64,000 nt of DNA from Planctomycetes bacterium B3_Pla. Lineage in GTDB: Bacteria > Planctomycetota > Phycisphaerae > Sedimentisphaerales > Anaerobacaceae. Below the pieces are notes generated by a model. That model saw only the letters and a program-made list of their open reading frames with translations. It was not told where the DNA came from and did no database searches. Below, in pieces: positions 1 to 8,963 of this stretch (position 1 is the first letter of the stretch; every line of letters starts with the position of its first letter). A program made the translations under genes and the position numbers. The stretch covers positions 47,307-111,306 of the forward strand of contig NJBM01000018.1 in assembly GCA_005223045.1 (NCBI GenBank). The letters run 5' to 3'.

Positions 1-95
1 TCAATGGGAACCCCTTGCTTCACCGGATGATATCCGGTAATATATGCCCGATCTCTGTTTGAATGATTGACAATCATTTTTTTAAGGGGCATATC

Positions 96-1067
96 ATGGA
101 AGAAGAAACAGTCGAACAGGTCGAATCCGTTGAACAGGTTGAATCCGCCGAACAGAAAAAAGAAGCAAAAGGCTCGAATTGGAAGAAGAAAGCTGTTTTT
201 TGGCTCGCGTGCCTGCTCGTAGTGATAGCTGCTATATGGGCCTTTGTTCATTTCCTGATACCCAAACTGAAAAATATTGATTGGCTCTCGAACAGGATGA
301 TCGCAGTGTATATAGCCGCAGGCGTCATCGGTGGTAGCACGCTGGCATGTATTCTGTTTCGAAAACCGCTGAGAACGAGATTGAGAATGCAGAAGGTCAT
401 CAAGGACGATCCGGACATCAATGAATGGCTGGTCATCTTCGAGTGGACGCCAAAAATACTTTATGCCCCTACGATTGTCGCATCGTTCCTCGCGGCGGCC
501 GTCTCATGTTTTGACGGTGTTCCTAAGGAGGCCATAGGCGGGGTCTGGGCCGCCATATTCTTCCTGAACTTCCTCGTCGAAGAATACGACATCAGCATTA
601 AGATACTGCTGATAACCGTCGTGGGCCTGGGATTCTTCCTTTTGTGGCTGCATCTGCTCGGCTGGGTCATGCCATTCCTGAAACTCTTCAGGCACATCGC
701 GATATCCATGAATACGACGGTATATCTTCTTGTGGGCATAATAGGTCTGCTGGCCATCCTGATCTCCTGGCTCGATGGTCTTTTCTATTACATCACTATC
801 ACACCGAACTATATGAACATCCAGGAGGGTCCGACCGAGTCGGGAGAGCAGATCGGCAGAGAGGATTATAACAGCCGGATTGACACGAGTGATTTCCTCG
901 AGCGGCTCATGGGCTTTGGCCGAATTGTTATCACCTTTAAAGATAAAAATAGAGAGCCGATAGCGGTGCTCGTCTGGAGAATCCAAAAGAAAGCGCAGAT
1001 GCTTGAGAGAGTGCGGGCCAAATTCGCGATCGACCATCAGCAGCAATCACAGCCTCAGGTGCTATGA
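96..1067 (+). CDS. Multi-pass membrane protein of unknown function
   Basis: No family recognised. The 323-residue product has a Glu-rich N-terminus, about five hydrophobic segments (roughly residues 25-60, 75-95, 120-140, 180-215 and 220-245) and a soluble C-terminal tail of about 80 residues that follows the last helix with a YYITITPNYM strand. That arrangement recalls the PH-like (bPH2) tails of some bacterial membrane proteins, but this is a weak resemblance. I chose ATG 96 because AAGGGG lies six bases before it; an in-frame ATG at 63 has no ribosome site. It stands alone, converging on the GH130 gene. Confidence 0.75.
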   Translation: MEEETVEQVESVEQVESAEQKKEAKGSNWKKKAVFWLACLLVVIAAIWAFVHFLIPKLKNIDWLSNRMIAVYIAAGVIGGSTLACILFRKPLRTRLRMQKVIKDDPDINEWLVIFEWTPKILYAPTIVASFLAAAVSCFDGVPKEAIGGVWAAIFFLNFLVEEYDISIKILLITVVGLGFFLLWLHLLGWVMPFLKLFRHIAISMNTTVYLLVGIIGLLAILISWLDGLFYYITITPNYMNIQEGPTESGEQIGREDYNSRIDTSDFLERLMGFGRIVITFKDKNREPIAVLVWRIQKKAQMLERVRAKFAIDHQQQSQPQVL

Positions 1068-1082
1068 TTCTGAAGAACCTTC

Positions 1083-1158
1083 TAACATGAAGATGATGAA
1101 TTGCCGCCGGGGGAAAACGTTGCGGGCATCTGCCGTAAGAACCCGCCGGCGGCTTATT
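1083..1158. terminator. GC-rich hairpin between convergent genes
   Basis: GCCGCCGG and CCGGCGGC flank an internal loop between the stops of two converging genes and could form an 8-bp stem. No long T-run follows on either strand, so it is only a possible bidirectional terminator. Confidence 0.3.
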
Positions 1159-2113
1159 CCTTCACCGGCGGACAGGACATAATATAGTCGATGCAGTCAC
1201 TTAACCTGGCTGTCGCCACGGCGATGGCGCTGTCGGCTGCACCGTAGTAGAGGTGAATCTGATCGGTCTCTTTTTGAACAACAGCACCGTTCGGGAACAC
1301 AACATCGCTGACATCCCCAATACGTTCATAAAGCGCGCTTGGCCCAAGAACCCACTCATCTGCTCGGCGCAGAACCCTCCACGGTGAATTCAAATCCAGG
1401 AGAGCCAATCCGACGCGGTAGATCGCCCCGGCGGAAGTGGCGCGGACACCGTGGTAGAACAGCAGCCAACCCTCTGGCGTTTCCACGGGCTGACAGGCCA
1501 GCCCGACCCTGTGGCCGTCCCAATATGCCTGCCTTGTTCTAATCAATGTCCTGTGATCGCCCCAATGCTTGAGGTCGGGTGAAAAGCTGATCCACATGTG
1601 GGCTTCACCCCGTACGATAGGCCGATGGATCAATGCGAATCGCCCATTGAACCTGCGGGGAAACAGGCACGCATCCTTGTCCTCCGGCGGCAGCAAAGAG
1701 CCCAAACGGGCAAATGTCCTGAAATTCTTGGTAATTGCCAGTGAAACTACCGGACCGCCCTCACTGAAGGAAACGTAGGTGACGGCGAATTGCTTTTGCT
1801 CTTCGAGCCAGACAATGCGAGCGTCCTCCAGGCCCCATTTCTCTTCTCGAGAGTCCGGGTCCGCCTGAAGGGTCGGCGCGGCGTCGATTTCCCAGTTCGT
1901 AAATCCATCGGCGCTTCGCGCGACCGTCAAATGCGAGAAGCCGCGCATGTCCTCGACGCGGACCAACAGAAGCGTTTCCGTATTCAGTTTGGCCGCAGCC
2001 GGATTAAAGACGGCGTTTGTCGGATAAGGCCAGTTCTCCGCCGTCATTATTGGATTGCCCTCGTACCTCTTGAAAAGTCCGTGAGCCTTTTCTTGCCGCA
2101 AAAGTTCAGGCAT
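1154..2113 (-). CDS. Glycoside hydrolase family 130 phosphorylase-like enzyme
   Basis: A 319-residue cytoplasmic protein with the five-bladed propeller pattern of GH130, which phosphorolyses or hydrolyses beta-mannosides. Visible family marks are NPAAAKL and LLLVRVED in the first blade, WGLEDARIVW around residues 93-102, FPRRFNGRFALIHRP near 150-165, LLFYHGVRATS near 218-228 and IHLYYGAAD near 286-294. Length matches the family. There is no signal peptide, so it probably acts on imported oligosaccharides. Whether it is a phosphorylase or a hydrolase cannot be told by eye. ATG 2113 is preceded by GGGGA at suitable spacing. Confidence 0.88.
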   Translation of the reverse strand: MPELLRQEKAHGLFKRYEGNPIMTAENWPYPTNAVFNPAAAKLNTETLLLVRVEDMRGFSHLTVARSADGFTNWEIDAAPTLQADPDSREEKWGLEDARIVWLEEQKQFAVTYVSFSEGGPVVSLAITKNFRTFARLGSLLPPEDKDACLFPRRFNGRFALIHRPIVRGEAHMWISFSPDLKHWGDHRTLIRTRQAYWDGHRVGLACQPVETPEGWLLFYHGVRATSAGAIYRVGLALLDLNSPWRVLRRADEWVLGPSALYERIGDVSDVVFPNGAVVQKETDQIHLYYGAADSAIAVATARLSDCIDYIMSCPPVKE

Positions 2114-2140
2114 AACTTCAATTCCCCATAAATATCATAA

Positions 2141-2168
2141 ATATACTCATAATATCAATTTAGTGCAA
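2141..2168 (-). promoter_or_regulatory. Possible sigma-70 promoter of the GH130 gene
   Basis: On the minus strand TTGCAC is followed after about 16 bases by TATATT, in an AT-rich stretch about 30 bases upstream of the GH130 start. Confidence 0.35.
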
Positions 2169-2337
2169 ATACGACGATGCAGAACTCACATCACATAATT
2201 AAATCGGCAAGTTGGATAATTTCCAGTGAATCAAACTGTCGATTTTTTTACGCACTCGAACAAAATTTCTCTCTCGTCCCGGCGAATCCGAGCAAGGCCT
2301 TTGCACGTCACAGTTCCACTCATCACCGGGATTCATA

Positions 2338-4575
2338 CTATACTTTGACCAACTGGGTCTCGTACAGGCTCTGATACAGCCGGCACGTCTGCATTAACTG
2401 ATCGTGCTGGCCCTGAGCCACGATTTGTCCGTCGTCCATCACTACGATCACGTCGGCGGTAATCACGGTGCTGAATCTGTGGGCTATGATAAACGTCGTT
2501 CGATCCCGCATGACTTGCTCGATAGCGTTGTGAATCTTGGCTTCGCTGTCGGCATCGACCTGGCTCGTAGCCTCGTCAAAAATCAAAATCGCAGGATCCT
2601 TGATGATAGCCCTTGCAATGACAATCCTCTGAAGCTGTCCGCCGCTCAGCCCTGTCCCGTGTTCGCCTATTACCGTATCATATCCCCGGGGCAGCGCGCT
2701 GATGAATTCATGCGCATAAGCTCGCCTGGCGGCCTCTTCCACCTCCTCCATGCCGGCGCCCGCTTTGCCGTACGCAATATTCGCTGCGATCGTATCATTG
2801 AATGTTACTATATTCTGAGTCACCGTCGCAATCTGGCCGCGCAGGCTAACAAGCGTAGCATCATGTATATCTTTGCCGTCTATCAAGATCCGCCCGCTGT
2901 CGGGGTCATAAAGCCGGGGTATCAGATTCGCCAGGGTCGTCTTGCCCGAGCCGTTCGGCCCTACAATGGCAACGTTATGACCCGCCTGCACGGCGAGGTT
3001 CACGCCTTTGAGAACCTGGCTCCGCTCGCCCGGATACGTGAAAGTGATATCTACGAATTCAATTCCTTCTTTTAGCGGTTCGAGGGTCGAAGCATCCGGC
3101 GCCTCGCTTTCAACCGGCTCGTCCATTACGGCGAATACTCTCTCGGCAGCGGCATTGGCTTCCTGAATCCTGTTCCACACGCCGCTGGCTTTTCGCACGG
3201 ATTCGGCGGCGGCCCCGAGCAGAACCAACAGGGTGAAAAACTCCGGCCCTTCTATCCGGTTTTCAGTGACATTGCCCTGGGTAATCCAGTGCGCACCGAC
3301 GACCAGCGCCATCGCCCCGCCGATCATGCCCAGCACTTCGAGCGTAGGAGTCGTGGCCGCGTTGACCTTGGCGATCTTGAGTAACTGATCCAGCAATCGG
3401 TTGTTTATCGTTCTGAAACTGTCTCTTTCATAGCCTTGTTGATTATAGACCTTGACGACTTTCAAACCACCCATGACTCCGTTAAGCTTGGCAAGCATTT
3501 GCGAGCCGGCCACCAGCGACTTCTTTGTCGCCCTTTTCATCTTCTTGCCGAAGACAGCTACCAGTCCCAGCACCAGCGGGGCTGTGCAAAGAAATATCAA
3601 CACGAGCTGCCAGCTCAACAGCATCGCTCCTATCAACATAAACAGCGCATTGAGCGGCTCACGCAGCGCCCGTCCCAGCAACGTCTTGATCGATGATGAC
3701 ATAACGTTCGTATCGCGCATGATTCTGCTGATCGTGTCGGTCGGTCTTTCACTCGCAAAGAATCCCATCGGCATTTCAATGGCATGGCCGAAAACATCCT
3801 CACGCATCCGGGTGATCGCCACCTGCATGACCTTATGCGCCATGTAGGCCTGGTAAAACTTCGCCAGGCAGCGAATGACGGTTATAACTCCCATTGCAAG
3901 AATAAGAAAGACTACGGCATCCGTCTTGTTAGTTTGGGCTTGCTCTCTCGGCAAAAAGCCGACCGCCCATTGGGCCTTCTCCGCAATCGCCAGTTTGAGC
4001 GACCATCTGACTCGGCGCCTACTATTCCAGTCCAGGTCTGCTATATAACTCTCATTAGAGGGAGTGTTTAATGTGAGTGTTTCCAGCTTAGGTTCATCGC
4101 TCTGGTCGTACCGTTTGACTTGAACAACAAGCGTACCGCCCTTGCTGGTTGCCATTTCCTCTAACATTTTGGATGCCAAAACATTAGGATCGTCCTCTGT
4201 GGGAAGGTGACGGCCGACCCCCACGATTCTGTCATTAGCCTGCAACCCCGCCAAATGGGCCAAACTGTCCTCTTCCACACCTGCGACCAGGAGACTGTGC
4301 ACCATTCCCTGCGCTCTGCCTGTCGTGATATCCGCCGCATCGGGCAGGTAAATATCCACGCCGTATTTCCAGTCACATGCTTTGCGGTCAACCCAGCCGT
4401 GGAGCCCTTCCTGTCCTAACATGACCTTCATCAAGGGAATGATCGTCATGAAACTGACTGAGAGGAGAATCGCAACGATTGTCGCCGTGCTGAATACCAC
4501 GATCAGCCTCGGCCACTGGGGCCAGATGTACTTGAATATTCGCCTAAAGGCTTTCATCCGACGACTTTCTTCCAT
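2338..4575 (-). CDS. MsbA-like ABC exporter with a PDZ-like periplasmic insert
   Basis: A fused permease/ATPase half-transporter of the lipid A/multidrug exporter type, acting in the inner membrane. The ATPase end shows Walker A GPNGSGKT, signature LSGGQLQR, Walker B ILIFDEAT and an H-loop IIAHRFS. The membrane domain has an unusual feature: between TM1 (near residues 20-45) and TM2 lies about 160 extracytoplasmic residues with a PDZ-like stretch (EDSLAHLAGLQANDRIVGVG). Normal MsbA is about 580 residues; this is about 745. The start is uncertain: in-frame ATGs lie at 4635, 4575 and 4557, none with a strong ribosome site. It is divergent from the MBL-fold gene. Confidence 0.88.
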   Translation of the reverse strand: MEESRRMKAFRRIFKYIWPQWPRLIVVFSTATIVAILLSVSFMTIIPLMKVMLGQEGLHGWVDRKACDWKYGVDIYLPDAADITTGRAQGMVHSLLVAGVEEDSLAHLAGLQANDRIVGVGRHLPTEDDPNVLASKMLEEMATSKGGTLVVQVKRYDQSDEPKLETLTLNTPSNESYIADLDWNSRRRVRWSLKLAIAEKAQWAVGFLPREQAQTNKTDAVVFLILAMGVITVIRCLAKFYQAYMAHKVMQVAITRMREDVFGHAIEMPMGFFASERPTDTISRIMRDTNVMSSSIKTLLGRALREPLNALFMLIGAMLLSWQLVLIFLCTAPLVLGLVAVFGKKMKRATKKSLVAGSQMLAKLNGVMGGLKVVKVYNQQGYERDSFRTINNRLLDQLLKIAKVNAATTPTLEVLGMIGGAMALVVGAHWITQGNVTENRIEGPEFFTLLVLLGAAAESVRKASGVWNRIQEANAAAERVFAVMDEPVESEAPDASTLEPLKEGIEFVDITFTYPGERSQVLKGVNLAVQAGHNVAIVGPNGSGKTTLANLIPRLYDPDSGRILIDGKDIHDATLVSLRGQIATVTQNIVTFNDTIAANIAYGKAGAGMEEVEEAARRAYAHEFISALPRGYDTVIGEHGTGLSGGQLQRIVIARAIIKDPAILIFDEATSQVDADSEAKIHNAIEQVMRDRTTFIIAHRFSTVITADVIVVMDDGQIVAQGQHDQLMQTCRLYQSLYETQLVKV

Positions 4576-4760
4576 AATCTCAGGCGTGGAATACCACTTC
4601 TGCCATTCCCGCGCGAGCAGGAATCTATGACCCACACCTCGTCAGGTAGTCACAATCCGGGCACATTAACAAACTTGGGCCTGCCGGTCAAGTCCAAAGA
4701 CTTCTTGACCCCCGAAGCCGCGGCCACTACCATAGCCGCTCTTTAAAAAGGAGCATTAAG

Positions 4761-5393
4761 ATGAAAATCGACCATCTGATTTTGGGCGCTTACGAAACCA
4801 ACAGCTACGTTTTGCGCAGCAGCGACACGGCCAAAGACTGCCTGGTGATCGACACCGGCCTCGAAGCCGGCAGGCTGATTGACTTTCTAAAAGAACAGGA
4901 ACTGAACCCGGTTGCGCTGGTTCTTACGCATGGTCACGTAGATCATATTGGGGGTGTGGCGGCACTGCGCTCCCAATTCCCCGATATGAAGATCTGCATT
5001 CACAAACTCGATGCCGAGATGCTCACGGACCCGCAGGCGAACCTATCGGCTATGACGGGGGCGGCATTCACAACCGAGCCGGAAGACGTTTCTTTACAAG
5101 AGCAGAGCGTAGTCGAGCAGGCCGGCATAGAACTGACGGTGCTTCACACGCCGGGTCACACGCCGGGCGGAATATCCTTGTATTCTAAGGAATCCGGCGC
5201 CACATTCGTGGGAGACACGCTTTTCGCCGACTCGATCGGTCGAACCGACTTTCCAAACGGCAACATGTCGCAGTTGCTCAGCAGCATAAGGGAGAAGCTC
5301 TTTACACTGCCCGACGAAACGCAAGTCTATCCGGGTCACGGCCCTGCAACCACGATAGGCCACGAAAAGGCGTACAATCCATTCCTGCGGTGA
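4761..5393 (+). CDS. MBL-fold metallo-hydrolase (glyoxalase II-like)
   Basis: A 210-residue metallo-beta-lactamase fold hydrolase. The metal ligands are plain: THGHVDHIGG near residues 54-63, HTPGHTPGG near 132-140, GDTLF near 153-157 and the final histidine in PGHGPATT near 192. The compact length and the layout match the hydroxyacylglutathione hydrolase-like family of thioester or lactone hydrolases. The actual substrate is unknown. ATG 4761 has AAGGAG about eight bases upstream. It is divergent from the ABC exporter. Confidence 0.87.
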   Translation: MKIDHLILGAYETNSYVLRSSDTAKDCLVIDTGLEAGRLIDFLKEQELNPVALVLTHGHVDHIGGVAALRSQFPDMKICIHKLDAEMLTDPQANLSAMTGAAFTTEPEDVSLQEQSVVEQAGIELTVLHTPGHTPGGISLYSKESGATFVGDTLFADSIGRTDFPNGNMSQLLSSIREKLFTLPDETQVYPGHGPATTIGHEKAYNPFLR

Positions 5394-5450
5394 CCGCCGG
5401 TCAATCACAGATTTGCCGCCGCCTTGGGGGATATCGAGTTTTCTCTGGTT

Positions 5451-7151
5451 CTATTGGCTTGTCAGCTCAATCCGAGCCCAGTAGCCGGCTTCAAATGACC
5501 AGCCGGTGGGTTGGTTTATCAGTTCGAGCTTGATGTTCTTTCCTGCAAAATCCGACAGATCGACTTCGGTTTCCATCCAGCCCTGCGAGGCTGTCTGCTT
5601 GCCCACCGTTTTACGCGCGATTTCCTTGCCGTTGGCGGCAACGATTAAAAGCCAGTCGCCCTCGGGATGGTGCCCCACGGTCAGATGCAGGACGGTCTTC
5701 TTGTCTGCGGGGAGCTTGACCTGCCTGAAAAGTTGACAGCCGGTAGTACGGTCGAGCGGATGCGTGACAAGCACATTGGTCTTGCCCAGCTCTTCATCCC
5801 GCAGGCCCGGATTCATGTCATCACCGCAGCTTTTGACTTTCCAGCCCGGGGCGAACTTCGAGACAGCCTTGGAAATATCCTTGCCGGCAATTGCGGTGAT
5901 TTTCGCCATCTCTGCTTCGGTGAATTTACTGTTGGCGATAGGCCCCGATTCCCAGCATTGTTCGAGTTTGCCCGGTTTGGGTTTTTCGACCGGAATGACG
6001 TACACATCCTTGCCGTCGGCGCCGGTCTCCACGCGTCCGCCGCCGCGCTCGACCGCCTGGCGCACGAGCTTCTTGCTCACATCGACGAGCGTCGGGAAAT
6101 TGTACGGCGTGTGGCTGAATTTCCCCTCCGGGTCCAACGCCGACGTGAATTTGTCCGGCAGATTCTTGAAGCCGATGGTGGTGAACAGTATGCCGCCCGA
6201 ATTCGAGGGATTGCAGTCGGAATCCTGGCTGCAGCGAGTGGAGATGATAATCGTCCGGTCAGGGTCGCCGTTGCCGTACAGCAGGCCCATCACGATGTAA
6301 GCGGCGTTGATCTTGGCGTCGATATTGAAATCGCCCTTATTGCACGAGTATTTACGGTAGTCGGGATTGTCCTGGTATTTGCCCTCGATGAGCTGCCAGG
6401 TTTTCTGCCAGTCATCGGGGTTCTGCTTATACCAGGCAAGTACATCGCGGATGCACTCGGCGAATTGGCTGCCCTGAGGGACGCATTTGAGGCCTGCACG
6501 GACGATTTTCTCCATATCGTCCTCAAAAAAGGCCTCAGCGTACATGCCGCCCACAAATTGTCCGCCGTAGAGTCCGTCGCCGTAGTTCATCAGCCGGCCA
6601 AATTTCTCGCCGAGTTCTATAGCCACGTTCGGCATACCCGGAGCAATCAGGCCGGCGTAATCCGCTTCGATCTGGTAGTCTATATCGTCGGCATGTTTGT
6701 TGAATTCCGGGTGGCCCGAGTCGGGAGGGGCGATTCCCCGGCGAAGCAGCGTCCTGCCTTCGCGGTTGGCGTGCCAGAGCGGATAGCCGCTGTTTGCGAA
6801 ATCAATCCCCGCCTGGCGGATCGAAACGTCCATCCCGTATAGTTCGAGCGTGCGCATGAAGGTCATCTCGACGTAAATGTCGTCCTGCCGGAACTGGTTA
6901 ATCAACTCCGGTTTCCATGCGGGCATCTTGTCCTCGGGGATAATCTCGCCCTTGTAGCGAAACTCCGTAGGCCCGCCCCAGCCGACGCCGGCCATTTGGC
7001 CGATCCAGCCGGCCTTCATCTTGTCGGCGTAATCCTCAACTGTGATACGGCGAACAGGCGCGCCGCCGCCGATGCCTCCATTCTGGGAGCCGGCAACTAA
7101 GCCCAGGCCGACTGCAATTATCATTAGAACTGCCAGCAAATCCTTAGCCAT
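5451..7151 (-). CDS. Secreted ADP-ribosylglycohydrolase-family protein
   Basis: A 566-residue exported protein. The N-terminal helix (DLLAVLMIIAVGLGLVAGS) is a signal peptide. The body carries ADP-ribosylglycohydrolase (PF03747) marks: acidic metal-binding residues in RQDDIYVEMTFM and DDIDYQIEADYAG, and the conserved C-terminal metal loop CSQDSDCNPSNSGG near residues 305-318. The last 130 residues look like a beta-sandwich, possibly carbohydrate-binding. Many exported planctomycete members sit in sugar-degradation loci, so a glycan-related substrate is as likely as ADP-ribose. AAGGAGGT lies six bases before the ATG, a near-perfect ribosome site. Confidence 0.85.
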   Translation of the reverse strand: MAKDLLAVLMIIAVGLGLVAGSQNGGIGGGAPVRRITVEDYADKMKAGWIGQMAGVGWGGPTEFRYKGEIIPEDKMPAWKPELINQFRQDDIYVEMTFMRTLELYGMDVSIRQAGIDFANSGYPLWHANREGRTLLRRGIAPPDSGHPEFNKHADDIDYQIEADYAGLIAPGMPNVAIELGEKFGRLMNYGDGLYGGQFVGGMYAEAFFEDDMEKIVRAGLKCVPQGSQFAECIRDVLAWYKQNPDDWQKTWQLIEGKYQDNPDYRKYSCNKGDFNIDAKINAAYIVMGLLYGNGDPDRTIIISTRCSQDSDCNPSNSGGILFTTIGFKNLPDKFTSALDPEGKFSHTPYNFPTLVDVSKKLVRQAVERGGGRVETGADGKDVYVIPVEKPKPGKLEQCWESGPIANSKFTEAEMAKITAIAGKDISKAVSKFAPGWKVKSCGDDMNPGLRDEELGKTNVLVTHPLDRTTGCQLFRQVKLPADKKTVLHLTVGHHPEGDWLLIVAANGKEIARKTVGKQTASQGWMETEVDLSDFAGKNIKLELINQPTGWSFEAGYWARIELTSQ

Positions 7152-7286
7152 TTTGCACCTCCTTTTAGCTCAGCAAAGAATATGGTTGATCTGTCCGGAG
7201 CTTTATAAACGCTAAGTGTGCAGAAAACAAGCTTTTTGTGGCCACGGCAGAAAAATCGCCTGGACTGTATATTTTGAACTGCGGGT

Positions 7287-7314
7287 TTGCAATAGCTGTA
7301 ATTACATGTATAAT
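7287..7314 (+). promoter_or_regulatory. Sigma-70 promoter of the envelope gene cluster
   Basis: TTGCAA and TATAAT are separated by 16 bases, about 55 bases before the first gene of the six-gene plus-strand cluster. Confidence 0.55.
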
Positions 7315-7369
7315 ATCCGGTGGTTCTGGCGAAACAATTGAAATAAAGAACCTATTGTGGGCCTAAGTT

Positions 7370-8374
7370 ATGTTGGAATCCAGGATACGATTTGTGGTGC
7401 TGGTTATAGCGGTCGTCTCGTCGGCTTCATGGCCGGCTTCGGCCCAGATCCGGCAGTTTGATAAGGGTGAGGTTTGGAAGGACGTCCCGGACGAACGGAA
7501 GGACCAACTTCTGCCGGCGCTGGCCGAGGCGAACAGGCTCGTCAACGCCGGCGAAACTGAAGCCGCCCAGCAGGCCTTCGATACGGTCAGGAAGAACTTT
7601 CCGGAAATTGCGGGGCCCGATCTGGATCTTTTCATCAAGGCTGAAATGTTCTACTGCAAAGGCAAGCTTGCCAAGACGGTCAGGAGCCACGACAAGCTGC
7701 TGGCCGAACATGTCAGGAGCGCATTCCGTGATGCCGCTTTGGAGAGACAGTTTGCAATCGCAAAGTCCTTTTTGGCCGGCAAGACAAAGATGGTCCTCGG
7801 CATAATAAAGATGAAAAGATATGCCGAAGGCATCGCTATCATGGAGAAGATCACCGACCGGACCGGATTCGACACACAGATGGGGATCGACGCATCGGTC
7901 GCTGTGGCGAAAAACTACGAAGAAAGGAAGATGTTTAACGAAGCGTACCTCAAATGGTGGGAGATATCATTGCACCGCGAGACCGGCACGATTGGCAGAG
8001 ATGCGCTGCTCGGGATGGCTCAGAATAAACATGCCGCATACAACAAGCACCCCGAACACAAGAGGTCGTTTTACGATGCATCGAGCTTGAGTACGGCCCA
8101 AAGCAGTTACGAAAGGTTCAGATTGCTTTTTCCCGAAGAGGCTGCAAGAATCGGCGTTGACAAGATTCTGGCAGATATATATGAGCAATTAGCTTATAAA
8201 CAACTTAGCATCGCCCGCTACTATCAGAAAGTTGGAAACAGGCAGGCGGCCAATCTTTATTACGACATGATTACCAGGGACTGGGCCCTCAGCAAGGCGG
8301 CAAAAACGGCAAGAGAAATGCTCGCCGAAAATCACAATTCTACAAATGAGCCTCAAACACCATCCGAGAAATGA
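7370..8374 (+). CDS. BamD-like periplasmic TPR protein
   Basis: A 334-residue exported protein. Residues 1-25 form a signal peptide ending SWPASAQ. The rest is helical with tetratricopeptide-like pairs, for example LAEANRLVNAGETEAAQQAFDTV and the C-terminal LSIARYYQKVGNRQAANLYYDMI. The C-terminal repeat resembles the BamD/YfiO family, which scaffolds outer-membrane beta-barrel insertion. There is no lipobox cysteine, unlike true BamD, so only a BamD-like role is claimed. Its stop overlaps the start of the LptE-like gene (ATGA), which supports a shared role in outer-membrane biogenesis. Confidence 0.75.
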   Translation: MLESRIRFVVLVIAVVSSASWPASAQIRQFDKGEVWKDVPDERKDQLLPALAEANRLVNAGETEAAQQAFDTVRKNFPEIAGPDLDLFIKAEMFYCKGKLAKTVRSHDKLLAEHVRSAFRDAALERQFAIAKSFLAGKTKMVLGIIKMKRYAEGIAIMEKITDRTGFDTQMGIDASVAVAKNYEERKMFNEAYLKWWEISLHRETGTIGRDALLGMAQNKHAAYNKHPEHKRSFYDASSLSTAQSSYERFRLLFPEEAARIGVDKILADIYEQLAYKQLSIARYYQKVGNRQAANLYYDMITRDWALSKAAKTAREMLAENHNSTNEPQTPSEK

Positions 8375-8925
8375 CGAAGGGAATCCTCAAAAATCGGTGC
8401 ATCAGTCACAAGCCTCCATCTGCACTAATACTCTTGTGCTGTTGTGTTTTGTCTTTCGGCCTCTTCGGATGCGCCGGAATGGCCGGCTATTCCAATGAGT
8501 CGTTATTCCCACAGGGGATTGACAGTGTTCGCCTGGAGATGTTCGACAATCGGAGCTTCCGACGGGGAGTGGAGTACGAGCTTTCCGACGCCCTGGCCAA
8601 GCGGATCGAGGTCGATACGCCCTATAAAATCGTCACCGACCCCGACCGCGCAGATACTATTATAGGAGGCCAGATAGTATCGATAGGCGAATTAGCACTC
8701 AGCACCGATCGCGAACTCGGAACAATTCTGGAAAGCGAGGTGGAGCTGCGGGCGGTAGTCCACTGGAAAAACTTAAAGACAGGCGAATTGATGATAGACC
8801 ACCGGACGGTCAGTGCTTCTGCAAGCTATTCCACATACCAAATGCAGGACTTTAAGTATGCCTCAACTCTTGCAGCAAACAATTTGGCACGGAAGATCGT
8901 AGAATTGATGGAAGGGAGCTGGTAG
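8371..8925 (+). CDS. LptE-like outer-membrane lipoprotein
   Basis: A 184-residue lipoprotein; LFGCAG near residues 31-36 is a lipobox, so the mature protein starts at that cysteine. The layout fits the LptE family that plugs the LptD lipopolysaccharide translocon: SVRLEMFDNRSFRRGVEYEL, a long alpha-helix of LSDALAKRIE type, then beta-strands GGQIVSIGE and VELRAVVHWKNLKTGE, and a C-terminal helix. Translation is probably coupled to the BamD-like gene through a 4-base overlap. LptD itself is not in the window. Confidence 0.78.
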   Translation: MTKGILKNRCISHKPPSALILLCCCVLSFGLFGCAGMAGYSNESLFPQGIDSVRLEMFDNRSFRRGVEYELSDALAKRIEVDTPYKIVTDPDRADTIIGGQIVSIGELALSTDRELGTILESEVELRAVVHWKNLKTGELMIDHRTVSASASYSTYQMQDFKYASTLAANNLARKIVELMEGSW

Positions 8926-8963
8926 CCTCGTGAGCTGAATCACGGAAGGCCGAGCATTGAATT

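Noticed and set aside
5667..6842. 391-codon open frame on the plus strand
   Set aside because: Antisense to the ADP-ribosylglycohydrolase-family gene, whose domains, signal peptide and ribosome site are clear; the antisense product has no domain pattern.
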